Assembly (NCBI RefSeq): GCF_036577625.1
Contig: NZ_JARBDC010000011.1
Location: 55,462-119,461 of the forward strand
Direction of reading: 5' to 3'
Source: Paenibacillus_AB sp036577625
GTDB lineage: Bacteria > Bacillota > Bacilli > Paenibacillales > NBRC-103111
DNA length: 64,000 nucleotides
The translations under genes and the position numbers were made by a program. Position 1 is the first letter of the stretch; every line of letters begins with the position of its first letter. The notes beneath the pieces were generated by a model. The model searched no databases and was not told the DNA's origin. It saw nothing but the letters and a program-made list of their open reading frames with translations. Shown here piece after piece: positions 25,314-35,590 of the stretch.

Positions 25314-25330
25314 ATTATTTACCAAATAAT
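25314..25330. promoter_or_regulatory. Perfect AT-rich palindrome between divergent AraC and binding-protein genes
   Basis: ATTATTT-ACC-AAATAAT is a perfect inverted repeat in the intergenic region between the two genes. Its place suggests an operator, but AraC proteins more often bind direct repeats, so this is tentative. Confidence 0.4.
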
Positions 25331-25427
25331 TGAGTCGAAATAACGACGTCGTCCGGACGCCGGCGGACGGCTTCGGTTATTGTGTTTGCGCATGTTCTTT
25401 TCTACAATGGGAGTGGAGGTGCTCCCC

Positions 25428-26330
25428 GTGAATCTGTACTCGAAGGAACAATATTTGGAGTGCGACGAATTTCCGTTTCGCGCCTTTTTGTACCCGACGC
25501 TGCCGGATCGGCCGAAAATGCCCCATTGCCACGATTTCATCGAGCTGGTGTACGTTGCGGAAGGCCGGGGCGAGCATCTGTACAAAGGCGTCTCGTATCC
25601 GATTTCGAAGGGCGACATTTTCGTCATCCCTCCGTTCGTCGAGCACGATTACGCCGTTATCGGCGACGAGCCGCTCGACGTGTACAACGTCTTGTTCCTT
25701 CCTTCGTTTTTAACCTATGAACTGCAAGCGCTGTCACAGGTGACGCCCTTTTTCAACTTTTTTTACGTCGAGCCGTTTTTCCGGCAGTCGCTCGATTTCG
25801 AATCCCATATCAAGCTGTCCGTCCTCGAAGGACGCGAATTTCGGCATCGGCTCGACCGCATCATCGACGAATTCGACCGGAAAGCGCTCGGCTACCGGAT
25901 CTCGATCAAAGCGCTGCTGATCGAAATGCTCGTCTGGCTCAGCCGCAAATACGAGCAGCGGTTCGTCGCTCCTTTGCTCCAGGCGAACGAGTCCAAAGTC
26001 ATTCAGTCCGTCTGCCGGTTCGTCGAGCACCATTACGCCCAGGACATCAGTCTCGAGCAGGCGTGCCAAATGTGCGGCATGAGCCAGTCGAGCTTTACGT
26101 ACAAATTCAAGCAGACGATGGGCAAAACGTTCACCGAATACCGCAACGAGGTGCGAATTCACGCGTCGCTCAAGCTGCTGCGCGAAACCGAGGATAAAAT
26201 TATCGCGATCGCGGAAAACGTCGGCATTCGCGATTTGAGCTATTTCAACAAGCTGTTCAAACAGCATACCGGACTGACGCCGCGGGAATACCGCGGCAAG
26301 TATCGAAGCGGCCGGAGCGAGGGGCGATAA
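25428..26330 (+). CDS. AraC-family transcriptional regulator
   Basis: A 300-residue regulator. The sensor half has MPHCHDFIELVYVAEGRGEH and a YPISKGDIFVIPPFVEHDY cupin strand; the C-terminal HTH pair reads LEQACQMCGMSQSSFTYKFK and AIAENVGIRDLSYFNKLFKQ. The start is GTG at 25428 with GGAGG eight bases upstream. A promoter TTGTGT-17-TACAAT (25380-25408) lies just before it, leaving a very short leader. It is divergent from the binding-protein gene and probably controls it. Confidence 0.9.
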   Translation: MNLYSKEQYLECDEFPFRAFLYPTLPDRPKMPHCHDFIELVYVAEGRGEHLYKGVSYPISKGDIFVIPPFVEHDYAVIGDEPLDVYNVLFLPSFLTYELQALSQVTPFFNFFYVEPFFRQSLDFESHIKLSVLEGREFRHRLDRIIDEFDRKALGYRISIKALLIEMLVWLSRKYEQRFVAPLLQANESKVIQSVCRFVEHHYAQDISLEQACQMCGMSQSSFTYKFKQTMGKTFTEYRNEVRIHASLKLLRETEDKIIAIAENVGIRDLSYFNKLFKQHTGLTPREYRGKYRSGRSEGR

Positions 26331-26431
26331 GGGCGGAGCCGGGCCGTTCCCGGGCCGTACCGCCTTATAGCCCGTCATGCCGCGCAACACCCGGTAACGC
26401 CGCCCGTTTCGGGCAACCGCAGGTCGTGAAA

Positions 26432-26464
26432 AAAGCAGCCGGCGCCCAAAACGCCAGCTGCTTT
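26432..26464. terminator. Bidirectional terminator
   Basis: AAAGCAGC and GCTGCTTT form the outer stem with GGCG/CGCC inside; A and T tracts flank it, so it can end both the AraC gene and the convergent thiN. Confidence 0.75.
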
Positions 26465-26505
26465 ATGCTTGCTTTTCCGCAATCGTTATATAGGGAAACC
26501 CCGCC

Positions 26506-27156
26506 CTACTCGCCGTCGCTGCTCCGAATGACGAGCAGCAGCCCTTCGCGGATGCGCACCCGTCCCGACGTTCCGTCGATTACGTTGCTGATGCCGAGCG
26601 ACTGACCGACGGTCAGCGTCGCGTCCGTCAGCGGGTACTTGAACCCTTCCAGCGTAATGCCCTTCACTTCCATACTGAGCGGAAGCAGCGAAACGTGAGC
26701 GTACGCGCCGGATGTCAAAGTCAAAACCCGCTCCGGACCGAGCAGCCGGATTTCGTTGCACCGGTCGACGATCGAGCAGTCGATGCCGCGCTCCAGCGCT
26801 TTACGGAGCAGATGCACGTTGGCGAGCGAATGATCGAAGCGGGTGCCGAGCGCGCCGAGCAGCACGATCTCCCGCGGCCGTTTTTCCAGCGCCCACCGGA
26901 AGGCCATCTCGGTGTCGGTCAAATCCTTCATGACCGGGTCGCAATCGACGAACGTTTCGCTGTGCCGCCGAATGTATTCCCGCTCCTCCGGCGTGACCGA
27001 ATCGAAATCGCCGAGCGAAAGCAGCGGCTTGATGCCGTGCCGGACCAAAAACAGCGCTCCGCGGTCCGCGCCGACGATCCGCGCATCCCGATCCAGATGT
27101 CCCAACGCCCACTCCCCGAGCGTTCCGCCCGTTACAATGACGATACGATCCGACAT
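26506..27156 (-). CDS. thiN: Thiamine diphosphokinase
   Basis: A 216-residue thiamine pyrophosphokinase that makes thiamine diphosphate from thiamine and ATP. The N-terminal catalytic half has VGADRGALFLVRHGIKPLL, GDFDSV (acidic pair) and DLTDTEMAFRWAL; the C-terminal half binds thiamine and contains LTSGAYAHVSLLPLS and GISNVID. AAGGA precedes the start. In many Bacillales thiN follows rpe and the spoVM gene; here it is next to yigZ instead. Confidence 0.9.
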   Translation of the reverse strand: MSDRIVIVTGGTLGEWALGHLDRDARIVGADRGALFLVRHGIKPLLSLGDFDSVTPEEREYIRRHSETFVDCDPVMKDLTDTEMAFRWALEKRPREIVLLGALGTRFDHSLANVHLLRKALERGIDCSIVDRCNEIRLLGPERVLTLTSGAYAHVSLLPLSMEVKGITLEGFKYPLTDATLTVGQSLGISNVIDGTSGRVRIREGLLLVIRSSDGE

Positions 27157-27253
27157 GCGAAATCCTTCTTCCTCTCTTTTCCCGCTTTCGCCGATCGGCG
27201 ACTAGAGCGTTCGATGCCGGGCGAAAGCCGTGCCCCGCCTTCCCGAACGCCGC

Positions 27254-27886
27254 CTATTCCGGCATTTCCTTGTATTCCGCATCGCCGGTTTCGATAAGCG
27301 CCTGTCCTTGCGTCAAGTCGGTCATCCAGGCGACGAACGATTCCGCCTCCGGTTCGAGCGGCCAGCAGCTGAGCGTCACTTTGTCGGTAAATTGCGTTTC
27401 TCCGAGCATCGTCCCTTTGCCGCGCAGCTCGTTCTCGACTTTGCCGTGCCACGTATAGTCGATCGTAACGAGCACCTCCCTGTGCAGCGCAAGCGTTACG
27501 GGCCGCGCGGCGGCGAGCCCTTCCACGGTCGCGTCCGTATAGGCGCGAATCAACCCCCCGGCGCCGAGCATAATGCCGCCAAAGTAACGGGTGACGACGA
27601 CGACGGTATCCTTGAGCCCCTGCTGCTTGATGACCTCGAGAATCGGCTTGCCCGCCGTGCCGCTCGGCTCTCCGTCGTCGGACTGCTTCTGAAACTGGTC
27701 CCGCTCCCCGACCACGTAAGCGGAGCAGTTATGCGTCGCGGACCAATGCTCCTTCTTGATTTCTTCGATGAAGCGGATCGCTTCCTCCTCGCTCCGTACC
27801 GGCTTTACGTGACCGATAAAGCGCGATTTTTTGATGACGATCTCGGCGGACGCCTGCCGCCGCACCGTCCGGTATCGCTCCAGCAT
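27254..27886 (-). CDS. YigZ/YvyE family protein (UPF0029, IMPACT-like)
   Basis: A 210-residue protein of the YigZ/YvyE family: N-terminal UPF0029 domain with KKSRFIGHVKPV, HNCSAYVVG, DDGEPSGTAGKP and VTRYFGGIMLGAGGLIRAY, and a C-terminal DUF1949 half. The eukaryotic relative IMPACT regulates translation; the bacterial role is unclear. Its start region lies 96 bases upstream from pgi's stop on the same strand. Start has AGGCG-like bases upstream of the ATG. Confidence 0.9.
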   Translation of the reverse strand: MLERYRTVRRQASAEIVIKKSRFIGHVKPVRSEEEAIRFIEEIKKEHWSATHNCSAYVVGERDQFQKQSDDGEPSGTAGKPILEVIKQQGLKDTVVVVTRYFGGIMLGAGGLIRAYTDATVEGLAAARPVTLALHREVLVTIDYTWHGKVENELRGKGTMLGETQFTDKVTLSCWPLEPEAESFVAWMTDLTQGQALIETGDAEYKEMPE

Positions 27887-27982
27887 GCGCCTTCGCCTCC
27901 TCCCCTCGCAGGCCCCTGCAACGCGTACGGAGCCCCGGAGCGCATGCCGCGCCGCTTCCGGGACCCCGTATCCGAATGCGAA

Positions 27983-29338
27983 TTAGTTGCCGAGCCGCGC
28001 TTCGAGCGCCGCTTTTTCTTTCTCGTAGCCCGGTTTGCCGAGCAGGGCGAACATGTTTTTCTTATACGCTTCGACGCCCGGCTGATCGAACGGATTGACG
28101 CCGAGCAGATAGCCGCTTACGCCGCACGCCTTTTCGAAAAAGTAAACCATATAGCCGAACGAGTACGCCGAAATATCCGGAAGCGTCACGATCAGATTCG
28201 GCACGCCGCCGTCCGTATGCGCCAGCATCGTGCCCTGGAACGCCTTCTTGTTGACGAAATCCATCGTTTGGCCGGCGAGGAAATTGAGGCCGTCCAAATT
28301 TTCGCTGTCCGTGCCGATGACGATCTGCTCGGGAACGTTCGCCACCTGAATGACCGTCTCGAACAAATTGCGCGCGCCCTCTTGAATGAATTGTCCCATC
28401 GAATGCAGGTCGGCGGAAAAATCGACCGAGGCGGGATAAATCCCTTTCTGGTCTTTGCCTTCGCTCTCGCCGTACAGCTGCTTCCACCATTCGGATACGT
28501 AATGGAGCGACGGCTCGTAGTTGACCAAAATTTCGATCGCCTTTCCTTTGCGGTACAGCGCGTTGCGCACGGCGGCGTATTGGTAGCTCGCGTTCCGGGC
28601 CAAATCCGGATTCGCGTATTCCCGGGACGCGTCGGCCGCGCCCTGCATCATCGCGTCGATGTCGATGCCGGCGACGGCGATCGGCAGCAAGCCGACGGCG
28701 GTCAATACCGAGTACCGTCCGCCTACGTCGTCCGGAATGACGAACGTTTCGTAGCCTTCGGCGTCGGCCAGCTTTTTCAGCGCGCCCTTCTCGCGGTCGG
28801 TCGTCGCGTAAATGCGCTTGCGCGCCCCGTCCTTGCCGTACTTGCGCTCCAGCAGCTCGCGGAAAATGCGGAACGCGATCGCCGGCTCCGTCGTCGTGCC
28901 CGATTTCGAAATGACGTTGACGGAAACGTCTTTGCCTTCGAGCAGCTGCAGCAAATGCGTCACGTACGTGGAGCTGATATTGTTGCCGACGAAGTAAACT
29001 TCCGGCGTTTTTCTTTTATCCTTCGGCAGCATGTTGTAAAACGAATGCGACAGCATCTCGATCGCCGCTCTCGCGCCGAGGTACGATCCGCCGATGCCGA
29101 TGACGACGAGCGCGTCCGAATCGGACTGAATCCGCTTCGCCGCCTCGTGGATGCGCGCGAACTCGGCTTTGTCGTATTGGTTCGGCAGCTCGATCCAGCC
29201 CAAATAGTCGGAGCCGGCCCCCGTCCCGCGGTGAAGCTGCTCGTGCGCGAGCTTGACCGGCTCGCGGAAATAATCGATTTCGTGCTGCTGCACGAAGGTT
29301 AGCGCGCGGCTATAGTCGAATTGAACGTTTTGACCCAT
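27983..29338 (-). CDS. pgi: Glucose-6-phosphate isomerase
   Basis: A 451-residue phosphoglucose isomerase converting glucose 6-phosphate and fructose 6-phosphate. Signatures include VVIGIGGSYLGARAAIE, VISKSGTTTEPAIAFR, VIPDDVGGRYSVLT and the closing GGVPNLIVTLPD and NPFDQPGVEAYKK. Length fits the Bacillus enzyme (about 450). AAGGAGGAAAA lies just before the ATG. A short perfect palindrome sits in its leader. It may be followed by yigZ transcription on the same strand. Confidence 0.95.
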   Translation of the reverse strand: MGQNVQFDYSRALTFVQQHEIDYFREPVKLAHEQLHRGTGAGSDYLGWIELPNQYDKAEFARIHEAAKRIQSDSDALVVIGIGGSYLGARAAIEMLSHSFYNMLPKDKRKTPEVYFVGNNISSTYVTHLLQLLEGKDVSVNVISKSGTTTEPAIAFRIFRELLERKYGKDGARKRIYATTDREKGALKKLADAEGYETFVIPDDVGGRYSVLTAVGLLPIAVAGIDIDAMMQGAADASREYANPDLARNASYQYAAVRNALYRKGKAIEILVNYEPSLHYVSEWWKQLYGESEGKDQKGIYPASVDFSADLHSMGQFIQEGARNLFETVIQVANVPEQIVIGTDSENLDGLNFLAGQTMDFVNKKAFQGTMLAHTDGGVPNLIVTLPDISAYSFGYMVYFFEKACGVSGYLLGVNPFDQPGVEAYKKNMFALLGKPGYEKEKAALEARLGN

Positions 29339-29355
29339 TGTGTTTTCCTCCTTAA

Positions 29356-29374
29356 AGCTTTACGAAGTAAAGCT
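29356..29374 (-). promoter_or_regulatory. Stem-loop in the pgi leader
   Basis: AGCTTTAC-n3-GTAAAGCT is a perfect 8-base inverted repeat ending only a few bases before the AAGGAGG of pgi. On the transcript it would fold into a hairpin touching the ribosome site; a DNA operator is the alternative. Confidence 0.35.
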
Positions 29375-29579
29375 GGCTTCGTAAGCATAGTCTGAGCGTT
29401 TCCCTTCCCTTATGTACGGTCTCGTCCCGCTGTTCCTTCTGTCACCTAGAATACTTGAACTGCCCCGGGAAAAGCAAGTACGGCCGGGTCTTTCGCAGAG
29501 GGTGTCGGAAGTGCTACAATGGGTCTAGGACCAGCAGCACTCCAGGCTCTACGTCGCTGCAAAATTCGAGGTGAATACG

Positions 29580-30881
29580 ATGAAAAAAATCGGCTTTATC
29601 GGCCTGGGAACGATGGGACAGCCTATGGCGGCCAATTTGCTGCGCAAAGGCTATTCCTTGTCCGTATACAACCGTACGACCGAAAAAACCGCGGAGCTGG
29701 TCAGTCAAGGGGCGACAGCCGCCGAAACTCCCGCCGACGCCGCCAAAGACGCGGACGTTTTGATTACGATGCTGAGCAACGATACCGCCATCCGGCAAAC
29801 GTTTTACGATCCGAAAGGCATCATGGAGGGCATCCATCCCGGAATGACCGTCATCGATTGCAGCACGATCTCTCCGCATATGAGCAAAACGCTTCAAGCC
29901 GAGCTCGCCGAGCTCGCCGTTCATTTTCTCGACGCTCCCGTCACGGGAAGCAAGCCGGCCGCCGTAAACGGCACGCTGCTGTTCATGGTCGGCGGCAATG
30001 AGGAAGCGCTCTCCGAGCATATGGACGTCTTTCAGGCGATGGGCAGCCGCATCGTGTATATGGGGCCGTCCGGATCGGGCTCGTACGCCAAGCTCGCGCA
30101 CAATACGATGGTCGGCATCAACGCCATCGGCTTCATCGAAGGGATGGCGCTGGCGGCCAAGGCGAACATCGATCTGGCGAAATTTTACGAAATCGTCATG
30201 GCCGGCGCCGCCAGCAGCAAGCAAGCCGACCTGAAAGGCTCGAAAATATTGAACCGCGATTTCGAAACCCAATTTTCGATGCAGCTGATGCACAAAGATT
30301 TGCGGCTCGCCTCGCAGCTGACCGATCAGCTCCAGGTAACCGCGCCGCTGCTGGGTCTCGCCAAAAACATATACGAGATGGGACTGAGCAAAGGTCTCGG
30401 CGAGCTGGATTTGTCCGCGATCGTCCAGTGCTACGAAGAATGGATGGACAAAACGATCGAATCGCGCAAGCGCGAAGATAATCAGCCCGAATCGCTGCTC
30501 ACGACCCAGGACCTGAACATCGAGCGCCGCCGCAGCGTGCGCGTGCCGATGAATATTCGGCTGCTCCTGTCCGTCTATCAGTGGGAGCAGGAAGGCGCGT
30601 TTTCCGGCCAAAATATCGAAGGAACGCTGTACGATTTGTCGGACAGCGGCCTCCAAGTAACGAGCACGTTCCCGCTTGCGCAGGATATGTTCATCGTCAT
30701 CCATTTCCCGCAGGAAGCGCAGCTGCCGCCGATTACGGCGCGCATTATCCGCATTGTCTCGGAGAACGGGCTGTTTCGGTACGGCTGCATGCTGTCCGGC
30801 CTACCGCCGTATACGCGCATCAAGCTGGAGGAATACATTCAGCAGAAGCTTCAGGAAACCGGCAAAAACGAGCAAACGTAA
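29580..30881 (+). CDS. 3-hydroxyisobutyrate-dehydrogenase-type oxidoreductase fused to a PilZ domain
   Basis: A 433-residue fusion in one open frame. Residues 1-290 are a complete beta-hydroxyacid dehydrogenase: GFIGLGTMGQPMAANL Rossmann motif, DAPVTGSKPAAVNGTL substrate loop and the catalytic lysine in YAKLAHN (Lys171). After a 24-residue linker, residues 315-433 match PilZ: RRRSVRVP (RxxxR, Arg317-Arg321) and YDLSDSGLQV (DxSxxG, Asp352-Gly357), the two c-di-GMP-binding motifs. Regulation of the enzyme by c-di-GMP is inferred. GAGGTG precedes ATG 29580; its 3' end overlaps ppnP by 31 bases. Confidence 0.85.
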   Translation: MKKIGFIGLGTMGQPMAANLLRKGYSLSVYNRTTEKTAELVSQGATAAETPADAAKDADVLITMLSNDTAIRQTFYDPKGIMEGIHPGMTVIDCSTISPHMSKTLQAELAELAVHFLDAPVTGSKPAAVNGTLLFMVGGNEEALSEHMDVFQAMGSRIVYMGPSGSGSYAKLAHNTMVGINAIGFIEGMALAAKANIDLAKFYEIVMAGAASSKQADLKGSKILNRDFETQFSMQLMHKDLRLASQLTDQLQVTAPLLGLAKNIYEMGLSKGLGELDLSAIVQCYEEWMDKTIESRKREDNQPESLLTTQDLNIERRRSVRVPMNIRLLLSVYQWEQEGAFSGQNIEGTLYDLSDSGLQVTSTFPLAQDMFIVIHFPQEAQLPPITARIIRIVSENGLFRYGCMLSGLPPYTRIKLEEYIQQKLQETGKNEQT

Positions 30882-31171
30882 TCGGTTATCGCCTTCACGT
30901 CCATTTTGAACGTCGCATTCGCCGGCACCTCGAACTGCATGCCCGCCGTAAACGGCTTCCATTCCGTTTCGCCCGGAAGCAGCACGAGCAGATCGCCGGC
31001 GGTGATTTCCATAATTTCTACCGTATCGGTCGTAAACTCGTACGTGCCCGGCAGCATCAGGCCGAGCGTTTTTTTGGAGCCGTCGGCGAAAAGGACCGTA
31101 CGGCTCGTTACGCCGCCGTTAAAGTAGACGTTCGCTTTTTTCGATACGGTAACGTTCGTAAATTGGGACAT
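30851..31171 (-). CDS. ppnP: Pyrimidine/purine nucleoside phosphorylase (DUF1255)
   Basis: A 106-residue small cupin of the PpnP family: FTNVTVSKKANVYFNGGVTS, the TLGLMLPGTYEF turn, and PGETEWKPFTAGMQFEVPAN, matching the PpnP consensus. It phosphorolyses several nucleosides. Start 31171 has a GGAG about twelve bases upstream; a TTG nine codons earlier is possible. Its end overlaps the end of the convergent dehydrogenase-PilZ gene. Confidence 0.9.
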   Translation of the reverse strand: MSQFTNVTVSKKANVYFNGGVTSRTVLFADGSKKTLGLMLPGTYEFTTDTVEIMEITAGDLLVLLPGETEWKPFTAGMQFEVPANATFKMDVKAITDYVCSFLPVS

Positions 31172-31251
31172 GGGGGATCCATTCTCCTCGGTATGCAAAA
31201 TAGGAAAAGTGCACCGGTCGAACGGCGAAGGCGCCGAAAGCCGGTTTGACG

Positions 31252-31277
31252 AAAGAGTCCCGCAAGGGGCTCTTTTT
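31252..31277 (+). terminator. Intrinsic terminator, plus strand
   Basis: AAAGAGTCCC pairs with GGGGCTCTTT, followed by TTT. No plus-strand gene ends close by; it would stop transcripts passing through from the dehydrogenase-PilZ gene antisense to ppnP. Confidence 0.6.
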
Positions 31278-31301
31278 TGGCGTTCGCCCTTGAAAGGGAA
31301 A

Positions 31302-31338
31302 GAAAAATAAGAGTCCCTTCGCGAGAAACTCTTATTTT
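31302..31338. terminator. Terminator of tkt
   Basis: AAAATAAGAGT and ACTCTTATTTTT form a stem around CCCTTCGCGAGAA, with T-tracts for both strands; it lies 24 bases after the tkt stop. Confidence 0.75.
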
Positions 31339-31361
31339 TCCGATTGCCGAACCGTTCGCGC

Positions 31362-33377
<2,016 letters not shown>

Positions 33378-33477
33378 TCTTCCATTCCTCCCAAAAGTCG
33401 GTAGTCGCCCGCGCCACGTGATGTCTACCCGACGCGAACTTCCCTCTATGTCCAGCGGACATTTGCAGTCGCTGTGC

Positions 33478-33919
33478 ATTATTGTACCATTTGCTTTAAG
33501 CGTTTACCACAATCGGCCCCCGAAAAAGCGTTTCTAGTTTTCCCCAAGATGCCGTCTTTTCCGTCGCGAAAAAAAGCGCTGCCGGTTCGCGTTCCGTTCC
33601 GTCGGGCCACGGGCCGGAGCAAAATGCGCGACCGCCGCTCGGAGGGGCGAAGCCGGAGGTAACGGTCGCCACGGACGCTATTTCGCAAAAAACGGCCTTT
33701 TTCAAACGGTAACGGACGCCGTTGCGCTTATTCGCCCCGAATGATGGTCCAAAAAGAGATTTTCCGTCAAATAGCTGCTCCCCTGTCCGTAAAAAATCCA
33801 AACCGTCGAAATCGACCTTCCTAACGGCTGCCATGTCCGTAAGGCTTGGAACCGTCCCATCCTGCGCACGGCTTGCTTCCCGAGTTCCGACGCAGCCAAA
33901 CGTCCGACTTTTTTTGCAT
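33478..33919. other. Gene-free stretch
   Basis: About 440 bases between tkt and the CAP-protein terminator. No supported reading frame. It holds a TTTTTTGCGAAATAGCG segment (minus strand, near 33690) that also appears in altered form near 47530, possibly another dispersed repeat. Confidence 0.5.
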
Positions 33920-33952
33920 GAAAAAACCGGAAGCGGACGCTCCCGGTTTTTC
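33920..33952 (-). terminator. Intrinsic terminator of the CAP-protein gene
   Basis: On the minus strand AACCGGGAGC pairs with GCTTCCGGTT and is followed by TTTT. Confidence 0.8.
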
Positions 33953-33956
33953 CCGA

Positions 33957-34739
33957 TCAGTTTGCGATAAATTCTTGTACCCATTCGCCGTTATAGTAAG
34001 CAACGCCGATCTTCGTAAAGTTCGGGCTCAAAATGTTTTGGCGATGGCCCGCGCTGTTCATCCAGGCGTTCATCACTTCCTGCGGATTGCGCTGACCTTT
34101 GGCGATATTTTCGCCGGCATACGAATAGCTGATGCCGTAAGCTTTCATCATGTCGAACGGCGAACCGTAAGTCGGCGAATTATGGTCGAAGTAGTTGTTG
34201 TTGTACATGTCCTTCGCTTTGTCCAACGCCATTTTCGTCAAGGCCGGATCGCTGGCCAGCGGCGAAAGACCGGCTTTGGCGCGTTCTTGGTTCACGAGCG
34301 ACACGACTTGATCCGCATATGCGGACGCCGTCGTCGCCGTTTCGCCGGCATTGCCCGCCGGCTCGCTTCCGGCACCGTTTCCGGCGTTTCCGGCATTGCC
34401 CGCTTGTCCGGCATCCGAACCGGTACCGGCTCCCGTTTCCGTTCCGGTTGCCGCGCCGTTATTGGAGCCTTGGCCGCCGTTGTAGGATCCGTTCCCCGAT
34501 CCGTAATCCGTGTTAGGCATATGCCAAGACCATTGCGGATATACTACCCGTACGTTCCAACCTTGTTCCTGAAGGCTGCGAATCCAGTCGTTCAGCGAAA
34601 AACCGGATCCGGCATATATGGGATTCAGAGCTTCATTGCCGATATTCGAAGGCTGGGACGGAGCGGCGTAAGCCGAGCCTGCGCCCGCCAAAACGCTGAG
34701 CGCCAAAGCGCCGGTCAACACCGATTTTTTGAAACGCAT
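33957..34739 (-). CDS. Secreted CAP/SCP-domain protein (YkwD-like)
   Basis: A 260-residue secreted protein: signal peptide MRFKKSVLTGALALSVLAGA ending at AYAAP, a short conserved part, a low-complexity Gly/Asn/Ala/Thr linker (about 80-135) and a CAP domain (about 138-260) with VVSLVNQERAKAGLSPL, YFDHNSPTYGSPFDMM, YAGENIAKGQ and NSAGHRQNILSPNFTKIGV. The CAP His/Glu pair appears intact (HNS, GEN). In spore-formers such proteins act on or near the cell wall. A c-di-AMP riboswitch lies in its leader, linking it to osmotic or wall stress. Confidence 0.92.
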   Translation of the reverse strand: MRFKKSVLTGALALSVLAGAGSAYAAPSQPSNIGNEALNPIYAGSGFSLNDWIRSLQEQGWNVRVVYPQWSWHMPNTDYGSGNGSYNGGQGSNNGAATGTETGAGTGSDAGQAGNAGNAGNGAGSEPAGNAGETATTASAYADQVVSLVNQERAKAGLSPLASDPALTKMALDKAKDMYNNNYFDHNSPTYGSPFDMMKAYGISYSYAGENIAKGQRNPQEVMNAWMNSAGHRQNILSPNFTKIGVAYYNGEWVQEFIAN

Positions 34740-34756
34740 GAAAAGATCCTCTCCTT

Positions 34757-34890
34757 ATGACGGCCTGCGAGGTTAGCTGACGGGTTCGGGTCAAAGAGCA
34801 ACCACCCGGCCACGGACCGTGGCTTCACCCCGGATACGTTGGGTTCCCCGCGCTTCGCTAGAAGCTTCGGCCTTAATTTGGTTTTCCCCA
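34757..34890 (-). ncRNA. c-di-AMP riboswitch (ydaO-yuaA leader)
   Basis: Read on the minus strand, the leader holds the conserved blocks of the ydaO class in order: GGGGAACCCAA, CCGGGGTGAAGCCAC, and CCGAACCCGTCAGCTAACCT, followed by CGCAGGCC closing with an upstream GGCC. It sits immediately ahead of the AAGGAG of the CAP-protein gene. In this class c-di-AMP binding switches expression off. Confidence 0.93.
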
Positions 34891-34892
34891 TG

Positions 34893-35239
34893 AAAAGAAC
34901 GGCAAAACCATGCGGCGTGCCGTCTTCCCTGCGGTTTTTCCATCATAACACGCTCCCGCTCGCCCGGTCATTGCGCAATGATTTCCAATGCGCCGAAAAC
35001 CCGCGCCGTTAGCGGCTTCCGCGATCCGTTGGTTCCATTAAGAAATGCCGTCCGGAAATACGGCGGATGTTCCTTTTATGTATGAAGCTGAACTTGGCTC
35101 CAACCGCCGGTCGAATCGTTTTCGAGGCTTAGCGGCAACAACACGACATCAAAGGCGACGCGATCATTCCGCGCCAGGATTCCATTCCCTCCGAGATCCC
35201 AATAGCTGATGTTCGACTTCATTCCGCTCGCAACCGGTG
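34893..35239. other. Gene-free stretch
   Basis: About 350 bases upstream of the riboswitch on its coding strand; it should contain the CAP gene promoter. No reading frame or strong motif was seen. Confidence 0.5.
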
Positions 35240-35440
35240 TTCGGACATGTTGCTAACGAATCGAGCGATCGTTATCGGAGGCAAAAGCGAGGGGGTGAAT
35301 TGGTTTACGAACTCCAGTATCGTTATTGCCGGCAAATCGGATCGTTTTCTTCCATTTTGGGCCGGATAGCGATGTCCGGATTCGTTAGCCTGAACAAACG
35401 ACCGGTTTTTCCGCCGTTAAGCAAACTACGATTCGTTCCA
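35240..35440. repeat. Dispersed intergenic repeat, copy A
   Basis: About 200 bases, starting TTCGGACATG and holding CGATCGTTATCGG, GGCAAATCGGATCGTTTTC and GGATTCGTTAGCC. The same blocks recur in order at 50458-50655. Non-coding in both places. Confidence 0.8.
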
Positions 35441-35590
35441 TGCCGCATCGGCCGACACGGGTTACGGTTGCCAGTGGTCCTTTGGTCTTTCTATCCGAAC
35501 GATCCTTTTTGCACGCCGAAACGGCAGTGGATCGGGAAACGAGATGGAAACGCTCCCGCTATTTTCGGTCTTTTCCCGTTATTGGGCAAA

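Noticed and set aside
27230..29302. 690-codon open frame antisense to yigZ and pgi
   Set aside because: Spans two real genes on the other strand and has no start signal.
33957..34739. Low-complexity linker of the CAP protein as an inserted element
   Set aside because: It stays in frame, keeps codon use of the gene, and such linkers are normal in secreted CAP proteins.
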